DNA of 64,000 nucleotides from Mucilaginibacter sp. PAMC 26640 (GCA_001596135.1 CP014773.1:930001-994000); one strand, 5' to 3'; positions 44,138 through 54,479 are shown, counted from the stretch's first letter. Translations and numbers: made by a program. The notes: a model not told the origin generated them from the sequence alone.

Positions 44138-47100
44138 TTGACTAGTATTATAACCCCCTTGACTACCGCAGGAAAAATACGTGCTTTGCTGGCCCTTCTA
44201 TTCGTCAGCCTATTGATTACAGCAGTTATTGTTGAGAAGACGTATTCTCCTGAAAATAATTTGTCGCAAACGGCGCGTAAACTCGAAGACAGGCTTAATC
44301 GTAAGGAAAGCTACATTTATGGTTTGCTTAACGATGCGGCTACTTTTAAACAAATTAAAGGCTTAGCTGATAATCACGGGGCCGCAATTAATTTTTTAAA
44401 CAAAAATACACTTGAAAAAAGTATTTGGTTAGTCACCTTAAAACGTGGGCAGGTGAGCTTTTGGAGCGGCGCAAAAGTTATCCCCAATAATCTGGAAAAA
44501 TTTAAAGATGGCTGCTCGTTCATCAAGGCAGCCAACGGCTATTACGAAGTAATTAAACGCAGCGACGGAGATTTCTCCGCGGTGTTTTTCATACCGGTAA
44601 AAAGCGACTACGAGTTTCAAAATAAATACCTGCAAAACATATTTTCTTCAGATTTAACCGGCGATCGCAATATTGATATCGCTGATTTTACTGATAAGGG
44701 CATTTTTGCAATTCATGATATTAACGGCGTATACCTTTTTTCGGTAAAGCTAATTGGCAACGGCGTTAACAACCGGTTTTTTTATTTTGAATTGGGTATT
44801 TGGCTGCTGGCCCTGGGCAGTCTTTTTGTGCTGGTGCATGCCATGATCACTTACCTTGCCAATAAGGGAATGGTGTATCTTTCTATATTAGCGCTGGCTC
44901 TTTTTATCGTTGGGTTACGATTTTTAAACCTTCACTATGGCTGGCCATCTGTTGCGCAACCACTCAATTTGTTTAATCCCCAGTTGTATGGATCCAGCTA
45001 TGTTTATCCGTCGCTAGGCGATTTTTGCATTAATATACTCGCTATATTTTGGTTTGTAAGTTACTGCTATTCACTGCGTAACAAATTAATTAAAACTCCA
45101 CCAAGTAAGCTGCAAAGTTATGGTATATTAACATTCTGTGTCATAACACTCCTGGTCACTTCCGTTTCCTTCCTCAAATTATTTTTTGGTTTAGTAGTTA
45201 ATTCAAAGATCAGCTTTGATGTAAATAACGTATTGAATCTTACAGGATACAGCATGATCGGCGTGTTAATGCTTTGCTTTAGTTTTTCAGCATTTGTATT
45301 ACTTACCGAAATATTTTTAACCATTTGTTTCAGCTTAAACATCCGCTTGCGTACCCAGGCTTATGTATTTGCCATAGGTATGTTGCTCGCTACTGGCTTA
45401 ACCTACTGGCTGCATAATTTTACATTTTTTTATATATTTTGGGGAGGCCTGGTATTTATACGGGGCTACTGTTATTTATACAAGGATCGCAGACTCACCT
45501 CAACATCTTTCATCGCCATTATATTAGTCTGCGCAATTATATCTTCAATCAAGCTCAACCAATTTGAGCGATTTAAAGAAGAGCAAACCCGCAAGGCATT
45601 TATACAACGCCTGGAAGTACCTGACGATGCAACGGCCGATACCATATTCAAATCAATAGAGCAGAAAATAATAACGGCCCCTACGCTTGTAGCGTATTTT
45701 AAAACCCGCCAATATACCGACCATTACCTTACAACCCGCCTGCAGAAACAGTTTTTTGACAGATATTTATCTAAATATGAGTTCAAAGTGCATGAGTTTG
45801 ATGCGCAGGACAAACCAATATCTGCCGACACCAGCTACACACTTAGTGTATTTAAAGACATGGTGCTGTACAGCTCGTTCCAGGTATCGCGTTATTTTTA
45901 CCGCGAGAATGAGTCATTCGGCTTCCAGAGCTATTTTGCCATATTACCGGTGATAGATAACGGCACAACGCTGGGCACTATCGTTATTGAACTAAAGGCA
46001 CGGCCATTCTTTACTGACGGCACTTTCCCCGAATTACTGATAGATAAGAGTATTAAACCGGAAAATGAATATAAGGACTATTCATATGCCTTTTATACCG
46101 ATGGTAAGCTGATAGGCCAAAGCGGCAATTATGTGTATAGCGTGTTCAACAATGAGTTTAACAGCCCGGTAAAAAAATACACCAGATACGTTAACAGCGG
46201 CACCCGCCCGGGCTTGTTTGACAGTTTTACCAAGTATAGTCATTTACTTTACCGGCCAAGTAACCGTAACCTCATCGTAGTTACGCGCGAAATTAATTCT
46301 GTATCTGCTATTGTCACCGCATTAACCTTCTTTTTTGTAGTGTTCCTCGCCTTTGCAGCGGTTATTTTACTGGTTCGCTTGCTTTGGATCAAAATTAAAA
46401 TCTTCAACATTAATAATAACCGCATCAACTGGAGTATCAATCTCAACTTTGATAAAATACTTTATAAAACCCGCATACAGTTCTCTATGATATTTGCGGT
46501 AGTGATAACGCTTATACTAGTTGGTGTGATAACATTTGTATCTATCAGCACGCAATACCAGGCTCAGCAAGACCGAACCATCCGGACCAAGATAACCCAT
46601 ATCACCGGTATTTTAGAACGTGGGCCAATCAACCAATATACGCATGGCATTACCGAGGAAGGCCGGCTTACTTTCGATAAAATAGCAGAGAACTATTCGG
46701 CGGATATAACCCTTTACGACCTACAAGGGATTCCGTTAATTTCCACCCAGCCTAAGATATATGAATCGGGATTGCTTGCTCCGCGAATGAACGGCAGAGC
46801 CTTTATCGCTTTAAAAGACAAGCAAAAATCCGAATTTGTTAATGCAGAACGGATAGGTGGCCTGGCCTACAAAGCGGCCTATGCTCCGCTCCGGAACGAT
46901 AAACATGAAATTATCGCCTACCTGCAATTGCCATATTTTGCTAATGCGGCCGATTACAACGAGCGTATAGGATCATTATTAAACATTATGATCAACTTAT
47001 ATGCGCTAGTGTTTATCGCTATTGGCTTATTTGCAGTTTTTATTGCCAGGCAAATTACCGCACCTTTAAATTTCATCCAATACAACCTCAGCAAAACTAT

Positions 47101-47902
47101 TTATGGTAAAAAGAATGAGCCTATTATATGGCAGCGTGATGATGAGATTGGGGCACTTGTAAAAGAATATAATAATATGATTGCCGCACTGGAAAACAGC
47201 GCGCAGAAACTTGCCCAGTCCGAAAGGGAAACGGCCTGGCGCGAGATGGCTAAACAAGTTGCTCATGAGATCAAAAACCCGTTAACTCCTTTAAAGCTGG
47301 GATTGCAGTTGCTTGATAAATCCTGGCGGGATAAAGACCCCAAATTCGATCAGAAATTTGAGCGGTTTAGTAAATCATTTGTAGAACAGATAGAAAGCCT
47401 TTCTAACATCGCATCTGAATTTTCGGCATTTGCCAAAATGCCCGATACCCGGATAGAGCGTATTAACCTGTTTGATATGCTGGGACAGGCAGTAACCATA
47501 TTTAAACAGATGGATAATGTAGTTATAGATATGAACGCCCCTGCTTCGCCATTTTTTGTAGCTGCGGATAGAGACCAATTGTTGCGTTGCTTTAATAACC
47601 TGCTAAAGAATGCCATTGAAGCCACACCGCCGGAGCGAAGCTGCATGATCAATATTAATTTTCTCGTTACCAGTAAAAACGTGCTGCTTACGATCAAAGA
47701 TAATGGCAACGGCATACCCGAGAATATGCGCGAGAAGATATTTGAGCCAAACTTTACCACCAAAAGCTCGGGCACAGGTCTTGGCCTTGCCTTTGTTAAA
47801 AACTCTATAGAAAATGCAAACGGCAAAATTTGGTTCGAAACAAATATTGGCGTAGGCACCACCTTCTACTTAAACTTCCCTACTGAAACGCTCGACGCTT
47901 AA
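44138..47902 (+). CDS. Large NtrY-like membrane sensor histidine kinase
   Basis: The 1254-residue protein has an N-terminal membrane helix (about 14-32), a roughly 175-residue extracytoplasmic part, a block of about six to seven helices (about 215-460), a second long extracytoplasmic part (about 475-705), another helix pair, a HAMP-like segment (ARQITAPLNFIQYNLS) and a C-terminal kinase with AHEIKNPLTPLKLGLQLL (NtrY-type H-box), NNLLKNAIEAT and GTGLGLAFVKN. No response regulator is adjacent. No ATG lies near the N-terminus; TTG at 44138 or 44159 is likely. A four-codon ATG-led frame (44131) overlaps the start region. Confidence 0.88.
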   Translation: MTSIITPLTTAGKIRALLALLFVSLLITAVIVEKTYSPENNLSQTARKLEDRLNRKESYIYGLLNDAATFKQIKGLADNHGAAINFLNKNTLEKSIWLVTLKRGQVSFWSGAKVIPNNLEKFKDGCSFIKAANGYYEVIKRSDGDFSAVFFIPVKSDYEFQNKYLQNIFSSDLTGDRNIDIADFTDKGIFAIHDINGVYLFSVKLIGNGVNNRFFYFELGIWLLALGSLFVLVHAMITYLANKGMVYLSILALALFIVGLRFLNLHYGWPSVAQPLNLFNPQLYGSSYVYPSLGDFCINILAIFWFVSYCYSLRNKLIKTPPSKLQSYGILTFCVITLLVTSVSFLKLFFGLVVNSKISFDVNNVLNLTGYSMIGVLMLCFSFSAFVLLTEIFLTICFSLNIRLRTQAYVFAIGMLLATGLTYWLHNFTFFYIFWGGLVFIRGYCYLYKDRRLTSTSFIAIILVCAIISSIKLNQFERFKEEQTRKAFIQRLEVPDDATADTIFKSIEQKIITAPTLVAYFKTRQYTDHYLTTRLQKQFFDRYLSKYEFKVHEFDAQDKPISADTSYTLSVFKDMVLYSSFQVSRYFYRENESFGFQSYFAILPVIDNGTTLGTIVIELKARPFFTDGTFPELLIDKSIKPENEYKDYSYAFYTDGKLIGQSGNYVYSVFNNEFNSPVKKYTRYVNSGTRPGLFDSFTKYSHLLYRPSNRNLIVVTREINSVSAIVTALTFFFVVFLAFAAVILLVRLLWIKIKIFNINNNRINWSINLNFDKILYKTRIQFSMIFAVVITLILVGVITFVSISTQYQAQQDRTIRTKITHITGILERGPINQYTHGITEEGRLTFDKIAENYSADITLYDLQGIPLISTQPKIYESGLLAPRMNGRAFIALKDKQKSEFVNAERIGGLAYKAAYAPLRNDKHEIIAYLQLPYFANAADYNERIGSLLNIMINLYALVFIAIGLFAVFIARQITAPLNFIQYNLSKTIYGKKNEPIIWQRDDEIGALVKEYNNMIAALENSAQKLAQSERETAWREMAKQVAHEIKNPLTPLKLGLQLLDKSWRDKDPKFDQKFERFSKSFVEQIESLSNIASEFSAFAKMPDTRIERINLFDMLGQAVTIFKQMDNVVIDMNAPASPFFVAADRDQLLRCFNNLLKNAIEATPPERSCMININFLVTSKNVLLTIKDNGNGIPENMREKIFEPNFTTKSSGTGLGLAFVKNSIENANGKIWFETNIGVGTTFYLNFPTETLDA

Positions 47903-48165
47903 TTATTTATATTGGATTACCAGTGTGTTTCAGCACAATGCCAGTTATAACGCTACTAGGCTTACTTTGCTGGTGGTTTAAGCCGTGCCGATACCCACAT
48001 TATTAAAGCTCGAAAAGCTAATGGCCTGCGTGTAGAAAGCTAACGATAACTTTTAACGGTAACCATTACTGATACCATCAACTAAGCGATGATCCGGGCG
48101 TAATGGATCTTAATGAATTAAGAATCTGGCATGCATTATTTAATTTGTAATGGAAGCACTACTTA
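47903..48165. other. Gene-free stretch after the kinase
   Basis: About 260 bases with no open frame of interest and no recognised repeat before the terminator at 48166. Confidence 0.4.
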
Positions 48166-48206
48166 AAGCAAAAAAGGCGAAACCAGTAGTTTCGCCTTTT
48201 TTGCTT
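48166..48206. terminator. Bidirectional terminator, 18-bp perfect stem
   Basis: AAGCAAAAAAGGCGAAAC (48166-48183) pairs perfectly with GTTTCGCCTTTTTTGCTT (48189-48206) around CAGTA. It gives a T-tract in both directions and serves the kinase gene and the convergent coiled-coil gene. Confidence 0.9.
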
Positions 48207-48236
48207 GCTGCCATTTATCTGATGGCGTTATATAAC

Positions 48237-49145
48237 CTATTTTAAAGTGAACGATGATTTACCCATTGTATAACCATCGGCATACAATACTACTGTGTAT
48301 GTGCCTTTTTGGAATGGTGAATACAACCAATCAATAGTATATCCACTGCCATCATCTTTAAAATCTATAGCAGTTTTATAGGTGTATTGCATTTCCTGGC
48401 CGTCGGCAGTAAATGCGCCCGAGTCTGTGGCGGTAACCTGATTGCCTGTAGGGTCAATTACGCGGACGTAAATATCATGCAGCCCTTTTTCGGCAACGGT
48501 ATTGCTGGCTACCGTAAAGTTGATCTTTATTTTCTGAGCATTTTTTGCTTTTTTCTCTTCAACTTCCTTACCGCTGTTCTTAATTTTATAGGCCACCACA
48601 CCAGCGCTTCCTACTTTTATCGCCGATGCCTCTTTCACTTTGCTATCCAGCTCCTGATTTTGCTTTTCAAGGGTAGCGGCTTTATCGCTGACCGTAGCCA
48701 GGTTAGTTTTCAGGGTATCCCGTTCTACAGAAAGCGTAGTATTCTCTTTTTTAAGCTCCTCTATCTGTGCGGTGTAGTTGGTAACAAAGTAGCGTAATTG
48801 CTTTATATCTTCCTGTGCTTTTGAAAGCTCTGCAAAAGTAAGTTTCCCTTTTGCCAGCTCTTTTCTCAATACTTTTATCTTAACTTTTAACGAGTCATTC
48901 TTGGCCTGCATCTCCGTGGTCATTTTTGCATGGCCGGCATTAACCTGCTCTATCTGTGCTTCCAGGCTATCTAATTCGGTTTGCAGCCTTGTTTTTTCAT
49001 CGTTCTGATAAACTATCTTCGTATCCGATTTATTTTTCTGCATATACAGGTATACGTCAGTGCCTAACAAAGCAACTACCACTGCTATTAAAAAATAAAT
49101 TACGTTCGAATTCTTTTTAGAGGATTGTCCGGGTTCTTTTTCCAT
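48237..49145 (-). CDS. Membrane-anchored coiled-coil protein
   Basis: The 302-residue protein has a short cytosolic start, one membrane helix (about 15-33, VIYFLIAVVVALLGTDVYLY), a long heptad-rich coiled coil (about 45-170), and a C-terminal domain of about 120 residues that reads like a beta-sandwich (KINFTVASNTV, DIYVRVIDPTGNQVT, GTYTVVLYADG). I recognise the architecture from Bacteroidota hypothetical proteins but not a function. It is monocistronic and ends at the perfect terminator. Confidence 0.7.
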   Translation of the reverse strand: MEKEPGQSSKKNSNVIYFLIAVVVALLGTDVYLYMQKNKSDTKIVYQNDEKTRLQTELDSLEAQIEQVNAGHAKMTTEMQAKNDSLKVKIKVLRKELAKGKLTFAELSKAQEDIKQLRYFVTNYTAQIEELKKENTTLSVERDTLKTNLATVSDKAATLEKQNQELDSKVKEASAIKVGSAGVVAYKIKNSGKEVEEKKAKNAQKIKINFTVASNTVAEKGLHDIYVRVIDPTGNQVTATDSGAFTADGQEMQYTYKTAIDFKDDGSGYTIDWLYSPFQKGTYTVVLYADGYTMGKSSFTLK

Positions 49146-49371
49146 ATTTTATAATTTAAAGTTAATACAGCTTACCCAAAGTTATCACTTTGCTCAGCTA
49201 TGGTTCTTCGTCGTTATGTAATAAATGTAGCGGTAAAAATTACACTAAGGTATAAAAATCTGTTTAAGCGCCTAATATAAGGCCTGCGTTAAAATTAAAC
49301 ACAATAACATTAAAACAGAAATTGGGCTCAAATATTATGATTAATAATAAAACGGCTTAGTAATGAGTTTA

Positions 49372-49379
49372 TATCTTTG
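49372..49379 (+). promoter_or_regulatory. TAnnTTTG -7 element ahead of the GHL10 gene
   Basis: TATCTTTG is an exact consensus match, 26 bases before the start codon. A matching -33 is not clear. The rest of 49146-49371 is A/T-rich and shows nothing else. Confidence 0.45.
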
Positions 49380-49404
49380 CACCTTTTATTAAAACGACTG
49401 CTTA

Positions 49405-50952
49405 ATGCCTTTACATAGATACTTGTTCTCCCTGTTTGCTTCTGTTCTGATCACCACTATTACCTTAGCGCAAACCATTGTTCCACAGGACACGCTATTA
49501 CCGGCACCTAAGCACGAATTCAGAGGGGTATGGATAGCCACCGTAGTTAATTTAGACTGGCCACAAAATGCCCGCGCGACAGCAGAAATGCAGAAAAAGG
49601 ATCTGGTGACTCAGTTAAACTCGCACCAGCAAACCGGTATCAATGCGATCATGTTCCAGGTGCGGCCGGCAGCAGACGCCTTTTATGCCAAAAGCCGCGA
49701 GCCATGGTCAAAGTATTTAACCGGCAGGCAGGGCCAAACGCCCGATTACGATCCACTGCAATTCGCTACCGAAGAAGCACATAAGCGCGGCATGGAATTG
49801 CATGCCTGGTTTAACCCTTACCGGGCAACGTTCGATAATAAGTTCAGCACTATTGCACCAGATCATATTACGCGCACCAAGCCGGAATGGTTTTTTATTT
49901 ACGAGGGAATTAAACTGTTTAACCCCGGGTTGCCGGAAGTACGTGAGTACATTGTGCAGGTAATTTTGGATGTAGTTAAAAATTACGATGTGGATGGTAT
50001 CCATATGGATGATTATTTTTACCCTTACCCGGCTAAAGGGCAGGTAATAAACGATGCCGATGCTTATAAGCAATACGGCGGCGATTTTGATAATATAAAA
50101 GACTGGCGCCGCAGCAATGTAGATACGCTGATAAAAATGATGGGGGACAGTATTCATAAATACAAACCCCGCATGAAATTCGGGATCAGTCCGTTTGGGA
50201 TCTGGGCCAACCAAAGCCAGCACCCCGATGGTTCCGACACACATGGTGGCTCATCTTACATTGAAAATTTTGCCGATACCCGCCAATGGATGCAGGAAGG
50301 ATGGATAGATTACATTAACCCGCAGTTGTATTGGCACATTGGCAATCGTGCTGCGGCTTTTGACAAGTTGCTGAGCTGGTGGAGTAACAATACTTACAAC
50401 CGCCATTTATATGTAGGGCAGGCACCCTATCGCTTTTACGAGCAGCGCAGCCCTGCATTTAAAAACCCCTCCGAAATTCCAAACCAGCTGCGGCTTATCC
50501 GTGCCAACCCGCGTGCACAGGGGAGCGTTTATTTCCGTTCTTTATCATTGCTAGGCAATGCCAATCACCTCGCCGATTCGCTGAAGGATAATTTTTACAA
50601 ATACCCTGCACTTCCGCCGCCCATGCTTTGGCTGGATTCTATCCCACCGAATGCGCCTCAAAATTTTATCGGCAAAGCCGAAAACAAGAGCGTGGTTTTG
50701 AAGTGGACGGCACCGTTACCCGCTAAAGATGGAGAACCTGTTTATGGTTATATCGTATACCGGTTTACAGCGAACGAAAAATTTGACATGAGTAATCCTG
50801 CTAATATTCTGCATATTCAATATGATACAGAGCCGGTTTATGTGGATAGCAATGTAAACGCGGGGAAAACCTATTTCTATATTGTAACAGCTATAGACAG
50901 GCTAAAAAATGAGAGCGAACGAACGCCAACCATGGCGGTAGTCGCCCAATAG
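49405..50952 (+). CDS. GHL10 family secreted glycosyl hydrolase-like protein with C-terminal FN3
   Basis: The 515-residue protein has a signal peptide (about 1-22, ending TLAQ). The GHL10 (family 10-like, formerly DUF187) barrel starts with EFRGVWIATVVNLDWP and continues with GINAIMFQVRPAADAFY, ELHAWFNPYRA, DVDGIHMDDYFYPYP and INPQLYWHIG. The C-terminal 100 residues form a fibronectin-III-like domain (PPNAPQNFIGKAENKSVVLKW). Such proteins are thought to act on peptidoglycan or other glycans; activity of this one is not shown. Confidence 0.9.
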   Translation: MPLHRYLFSLFASVLITTITLAQTIVPQDTLLPAPKHEFRGVWIATVVNLDWPQNARATAEMQKKDLVTQLNSHQQTGINAIMFQVRPAADAFYAKSREPWSKYLTGRQGQTPDYDPLQFATEEAHKRGMELHAWFNPYRATFDNKFSTIAPDHITRTKPEWFFIYEGIKLFNPGLPEVREYIVQVILDVVKNYDVDGIHMDDYFYPYPAKGQVINDADAYKQYGGDFDNIKDWRRSNVDTLIKMMGDSIHKYKPRMKFGISPFGIWANQSQHPDGSDTHGGSSYIENFADTRQWMQEGWIDYINPQLYWHIGNRAAAFDKLLSWWSNNTYNRHLYVGQAPYRFYEQRSPAFKNPSEIPNQLRLIRANPRAQGSVYFRSLSLLGNANHLADSLKDNFYKYPALPPPMLWLDSIPPNAPQNFIGKAENKSVVLKWTAPLPAKDGEPVYGYIVYRFTANEKFDMSNPANILHIQYDTEPVYVDSNVNAGKTYFYIVTAIDRLKNESERTPTMAVVAQ

Positions 50953-50953
50953 T

Positions 50954-51748
50954 TTATTGCAGACCGATCAACTTTCTATCTGTAAGTTGTTGTAGATAAA
51001 GGTCTAATGCGTTATCAGCCATGCCATAGATCTTTTCGGTTTTCCAAAAATACCGGTAGATCTCGGGCCTGGTTCTTATACCGCTGCTATAAGCTTCCAG
51101 TAGTTTAAGGTGAATATAATTGAGCCCGTCGGCGTTTGTCCCGAGGCGTTTGAGGTGAGCCTCCATAGCGGGTTTTAGGTTATGCATGTTGCCCCAAAAC
51201 GGCGTCTCGTTCAGCCATGCCTGTAGTTTGCCGGCATCAGCTCCAACATATAGTTCCCAGGCTTCCAAAGCCAGCCGGAAATCATATTCGCCCAGCTGTA
51301 AACGGACGTTATCATAAAGATAGCCCATCTGCTCACCATTGAGTTGGCCCATCCCGGTAAAATCCAGCATCTCCGGAAATTCGGCCGGGCTGATCAAATA
51401 CACATCCGGTGCAGAAAGGTTAGTTTGGCGATTCAGCATATTCATGATGCCCAGTAAATTTACCTGGCAATGCAGATCATATTCAAACCAAAGGTTAATC
51501 TCCTCATAAGGCTCGGCAAGCTTTTCCAACTGATTAACAACACCTGTGGAGTAGTTATCCGGCGTTTCAGCAAAGGCTGCGCAGATCCACTCAGACCGAT
51601 CCTGCCAAAATTTAGCCGACTGCACATTCCGGCTTACTGGCCCTTCCGATAAAACCTCCCGCCAGATCATGATATCGCCATCTATATCAGCCTGCTGAAA
51701 TCCGGCAAGGGTGGCATCGCCATTTAAAACGTGAAGGGTATTATTCAT
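50954..51748 (-). CDS. DUF1835 domain protein
   Basis: The 264-residue protein has the DUF1835 N-terminus: LHVLNGDATLAGFQ, DIMIWREVLSEGPV and EINLWFEYDLHCQVNLLGIM. The C-terminal half is helical. The function of this family is not known. It overlaps the end of the DNA ligase gene by 8 bases, so it belongs to the exonuclease-ligase operon, which hints at a DNA-repair link; that is inference from position. Confidence 0.85.
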   Translation of the reverse strand: MNNTLHVLNGDATLAGFQQADIDGDIMIWREVLSEGPVSRNVQSAKFWQDRSEWICAAFAETPDNYSTGVVNQLEKLAEPYEEINLWFEYDLHCQVNLLGIMNMLNRQTNLSAPDVYLISPAEFPEMLDFTGMGQLNGEQMGYLYDNVRLQLGEYDFRLALEAWELYVGADAGKLQAWLNETPFWGNMHNLKPAMEAHLKRLGTNADGLNYIHLKLLEAYSSGIRTRPEIYRYFWKTEKIYGMADNALDLYLQQLTDRKLIGLQ

Positions 51749-53357
51749 TTAACAATGCTTTTAAACTATCTAAAGTATCGGCTTCTTCTTTGGGTTTATC
51801 GTGCCGCCAGCGTAAGATCCGCGGAAAACGCAACGCTATACCCGATTTATGGCGGCTTGACTTATTGATTCCTTCAAAGCCTATCTCAAACACCAACTCG
51901 GGTTTTACGGTGCGTACCGGCCCGAATTTTTCCAGCGTATTTCGTTTTACAAAATAATCTACTTTGTTAATTTCGGCGTCGGTGAGGCCGCTGTAAGCTT
52001 TGGCAAAGGGCACCAGCTTATCGCCATCCCAAACGGCAAAGGTGTAATCGGTGTATAGGTCTGCCCGGCGGCCGTGGCCCTTTTGCGCATAGATCATTAC
52101 CGCATCTACCGAAAGCGGGTCTATCTTCCATTTCCACCAGTCTCCCCGGCGGCGGCCAACCTGGTAGGTGGCACTCTTGCGTTTCAGCATAACGCCTTCG
52201 GCAATCATGGCGCGGGATTGTTCCCGGGTTGTTTCCAACTCGTCCCAACTATTAAATTTTATAAGCGACGAGATGCGAAAAACCTCCGGAAATGGTGTTT
52301 CACTCTGAAGTGCTTCCAGTATCTCCCTCCGTTCTGATTGGGTTTTGTAACGGATATCCTCGCCGTTAAATTCCAGGCAATCATAAACTATGGTAGCAAC
52401 CGGGCTATCGGTAAGGATCTTTTTGCTTAGATTTTTACGGCCGATACGCGTTTGCAACACACTGAACGACATGGGTAACCCATCCTGAAAACTCAGGATC
52501 TCACCATCCAGCACCGTACCATCCGGAAGCGCATTTAAAAATGGGTGCAGTTCCGGAAATTTTTCAGTTGCCAGGTCCTCACCGCGGCTCCATATAAAAA
52601 TCTGCCCGTCGCGTTTAATCATTTGCGCGCGGATGCCATCCCATTTCCACTCGGCCTGCCATTCATTAGCTCCGCCTAACGCGGTGCCTACCTCTTCAGC
52701 AGATTTCCTTTTTTCTGAAGTTTCCTGGATAGGATAAGCCAAAAAGAAGGGATAGGGGCGAGAGATATTGTCCGATGCCGTTTGCTCCTGCACCAGTTGC
52801 TCATAGGTATAGTTCTCCGGCATCCAGCTGCCCATAATACGGTGGGTTAATGCGGGAGCGTCTATTCCCGTCACATCAGCCAGCGCTTTAATCACCAGGC
52901 TTTGCGATACACCCACCCGGAAACTTCCGGTGAGGAGTTTGTTGAACACAAAACGCTCCTGACTATCCAGCATAGCCCAGGAATCCATTAGCCAAAGCTT
53001 CTTCTCCACTTCGGTCTTATCTGCCAGCGCATTTATTTCCGCTATCCATTCGGTTAGCGTTTTGCTGCTGCTATTTTGACTCTCAGGCATCAGCAGTGAC
53101 ATGGTTTCGGCCAAATCGCCCACCACATGGTAGCTTTCTTCAAACAACCACACCGGGATGTTGGATACCTCCATGGCCCAGGTACGCACCAGCGTAGAAT
53201 TGATCTGCCTTTTGGGTTTGCGGCCCGAGAACAGGGCCAGCATATGCATTTTATCGGTATCGGGCACATTGGTAAAATAATCCTTCAGCACCTTAACCTT
53301 TTCGTTGGTTTTGTTGGTTTCATCTAGTGACAGGAAGAGTTGGGCAAATGCTTTCAT
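51741..53357 (-). CDS. ATP-dependent DNA ligase (ligase-associated repair group)
   Basis: The 538-residue protein has an N-terminal helical DNA-binding domain (about 1-200), the adenylation domain with the nucleophile Lys238 in EWKWDGIRAQ, motif III/IIIa-like DGEILSF and VYDCLEF, motif IV EGVMLKRKS, motif V DWWKWKI, and a C-terminal OB domain. It overlaps the exonuclease gene by 4 bases. Together with the Lhr-like helicase at 19470-22049 it forms the ligase-associated repair set, although here the helicase is 30 kb away. Confidence 0.94.
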   Translation of the reverse strand: MKAFAQLFLSLDETNKTNEKVKVLKDYFTNVPDTDKMHMLALFSGRKPKRQINSTLVRTWAMEVSNIPVWLFEESYHVVGDLAETMSLLMPESQNSSSKTLTEWIAEINALADKTEVEKKLWLMDSWAMLDSQERFVFNKLLTGSFRVGVSQSLVIKALADVTGIDAPALTHRIMGSWMPENYTYEQLVQEQTASDNISRPYPFFLAYPIQETSEKRKSAEEVGTALGGANEWQAEWKWDGIRAQMIKRDGQIFIWSRGEDLATEKFPELHPFLNALPDGTVLDGEILSFQDGLPMSFSVLQTRIGRKNLSKKILTDSPVATIVYDCLEFNGEDIRYKTQSERREILEALQSETPFPEVFRISSLIKFNSWDELETTREQSRAMIAEGVMLKRKSATYQVGRRRGDWWKWKIDPLSVDAVMIYAQKGHGRRADLYTDYTFAVWDGDKLVPFAKAYSGLTDAEINKVDYFVKRNTLEKFGPVRTVKPELVFEIGFEGINKSSRHKSGIALRFPRILRWRHDKPKEEADTLDSLKALLNE

Positions 53358-54421
53358 AGCGTAACCTCCTCTTCCGCATCTCCGGTTTTTGTCGTTTCTT
53401 TCTTTTCTTCTCCTTCGGTTACAGGCGCATCTTCCTCCTCACCGCCATACAGGGTATGAACTTCGCGGGCATCGAAACCAATTTCGGATAAGTAACGGCT
53501 AAATGAGGCTGTATAGCCATGGGTAAGGTAAACGCTTTCGCACTGGGTAGCATCAATGGCGCTAATGAGACCGGGCCAGTCGGCATGGTCAGACATGACG
53601 AAGCCACGGTCGGCAGCCCTTCTGCGCTTTGCCCCACGGATAGCCATCCAGCCACTGCAATAACCAAAACTGTAAGGCGCAAACTTGCGCATCCAGGGTG
53701 TACCTACCGATGAAGGAGGTGCAATGATGATGCCCTTGCGCACTTCCTCTTTCGGGGAGTCGAGCGTGATACGTTCTGTAGGATTCAGAATAACCCCGTT
53801 GCGGCGGAGGGCTTCATTGGTGTTCTCTATCACCCCATGGGTATACACTTTGCCGTTATCCAGCTCCAGGTTTTGCAGTATGCGTTGCGCCTTACCCAAT
53901 GAATAACCTACAATGATAGTCGCCACGCCGTTTTGTTGATTGGTGCGCCACCAGTTGTTTACATCTGTAAACATCTCACTTTGTGGTTTCCACGTATAAA
54001 CGGGCATACCAAAGGTACATTCAGATATAAAATGGTGGCATTTTACCGGCTCAAAGGGGGTTGATATGCCGTCATCCTCTACCTTATAATCTCCGGAAAC
54101 TACCCAAACCTCGCCTTTGTATTCTACCCTGATCTGCGCTGAGCCAATAACATGGCCGGCCGGGTACATGGAGATCAGCACACCGTGTTTGTTTACGGTT
54201 TCGCCATACTCAATAGTGCGCAGGTTAATATCGCCAAGGCGGTACAACATTACTTCGCGTGAAAGGTGATGAGCCAGGTAGTTGTTATGCCCGAAATAGG
54301 CATGATCTGCATGTGCGTGGGTAATCACTGCATCGTCCACCGGTTTCCACGGGTCGATATAGAATTTACCTTTTTCGCAATAAATTCCCCTGTCTGTAAA
54401 TTCGAGCAACGGTTTGGCCAT
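53354..54421 (-). CDS. Ligase-associated DNA exonuclease (SNM1-like)
   Basis: The 355-residue protein is a metallo-beta-lactamase/beta-CASP nuclease. The HxHxDH motif lies in ITHAHADHAYFGH, further ligands in YPAGHVIGSAQIRVE and VVSGDYKVEDDG, and later motifs in MSDHADWPGL and YLTHGYTASF. The C-terminus is a low-complexity Glu/Thr-rich tail. It is the first gene of the exonuclease-ligase-DUF1835 operon. The family is predicted to process DNA ends for the ligase. Confidence 0.92.
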   Translation of the reverse strand: MAKPLLEFTDRGIYCEKGKFYIDPWKPVDDAVITHAHADHAYFGHNNYLAHHLSREVMLYRLGDINLRTIEYGETVNKHGVLISMYPAGHVIGSAQIRVEYKGEVWVVSGDYKVEDDGISTPFEPVKCHHFISECTFGMPVYTWKPQSEMFTDVNNWWRTNQQNGVATIIVGYSLGKAQRILQNLELDNGKVYTHGVIENTNEALRRNGVILNPTERITLDSPKEEVRKGIIIAPPSSVGTPWMRKFAPYSFGYCSGWMAIRGAKRRRAADRGFVMSDHADWPGLISAIDATQCESVYLTHGYTASFSRYLSEIGFDAREVHTLYGGEEEDAPVTEGEEKKETTKTGDAEEEVTL

Positions 54422-54479
54422 ACGTACAGCATATAACCTTTAGGATGGTATTTAGTTTGATACCCAGTTTATGATTCAA

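Noticed and set aside
47350..47862. Long antisense frame in the kinase gene
   Set aside because: It is a shadow of the conserved kinase domain on the other strand.
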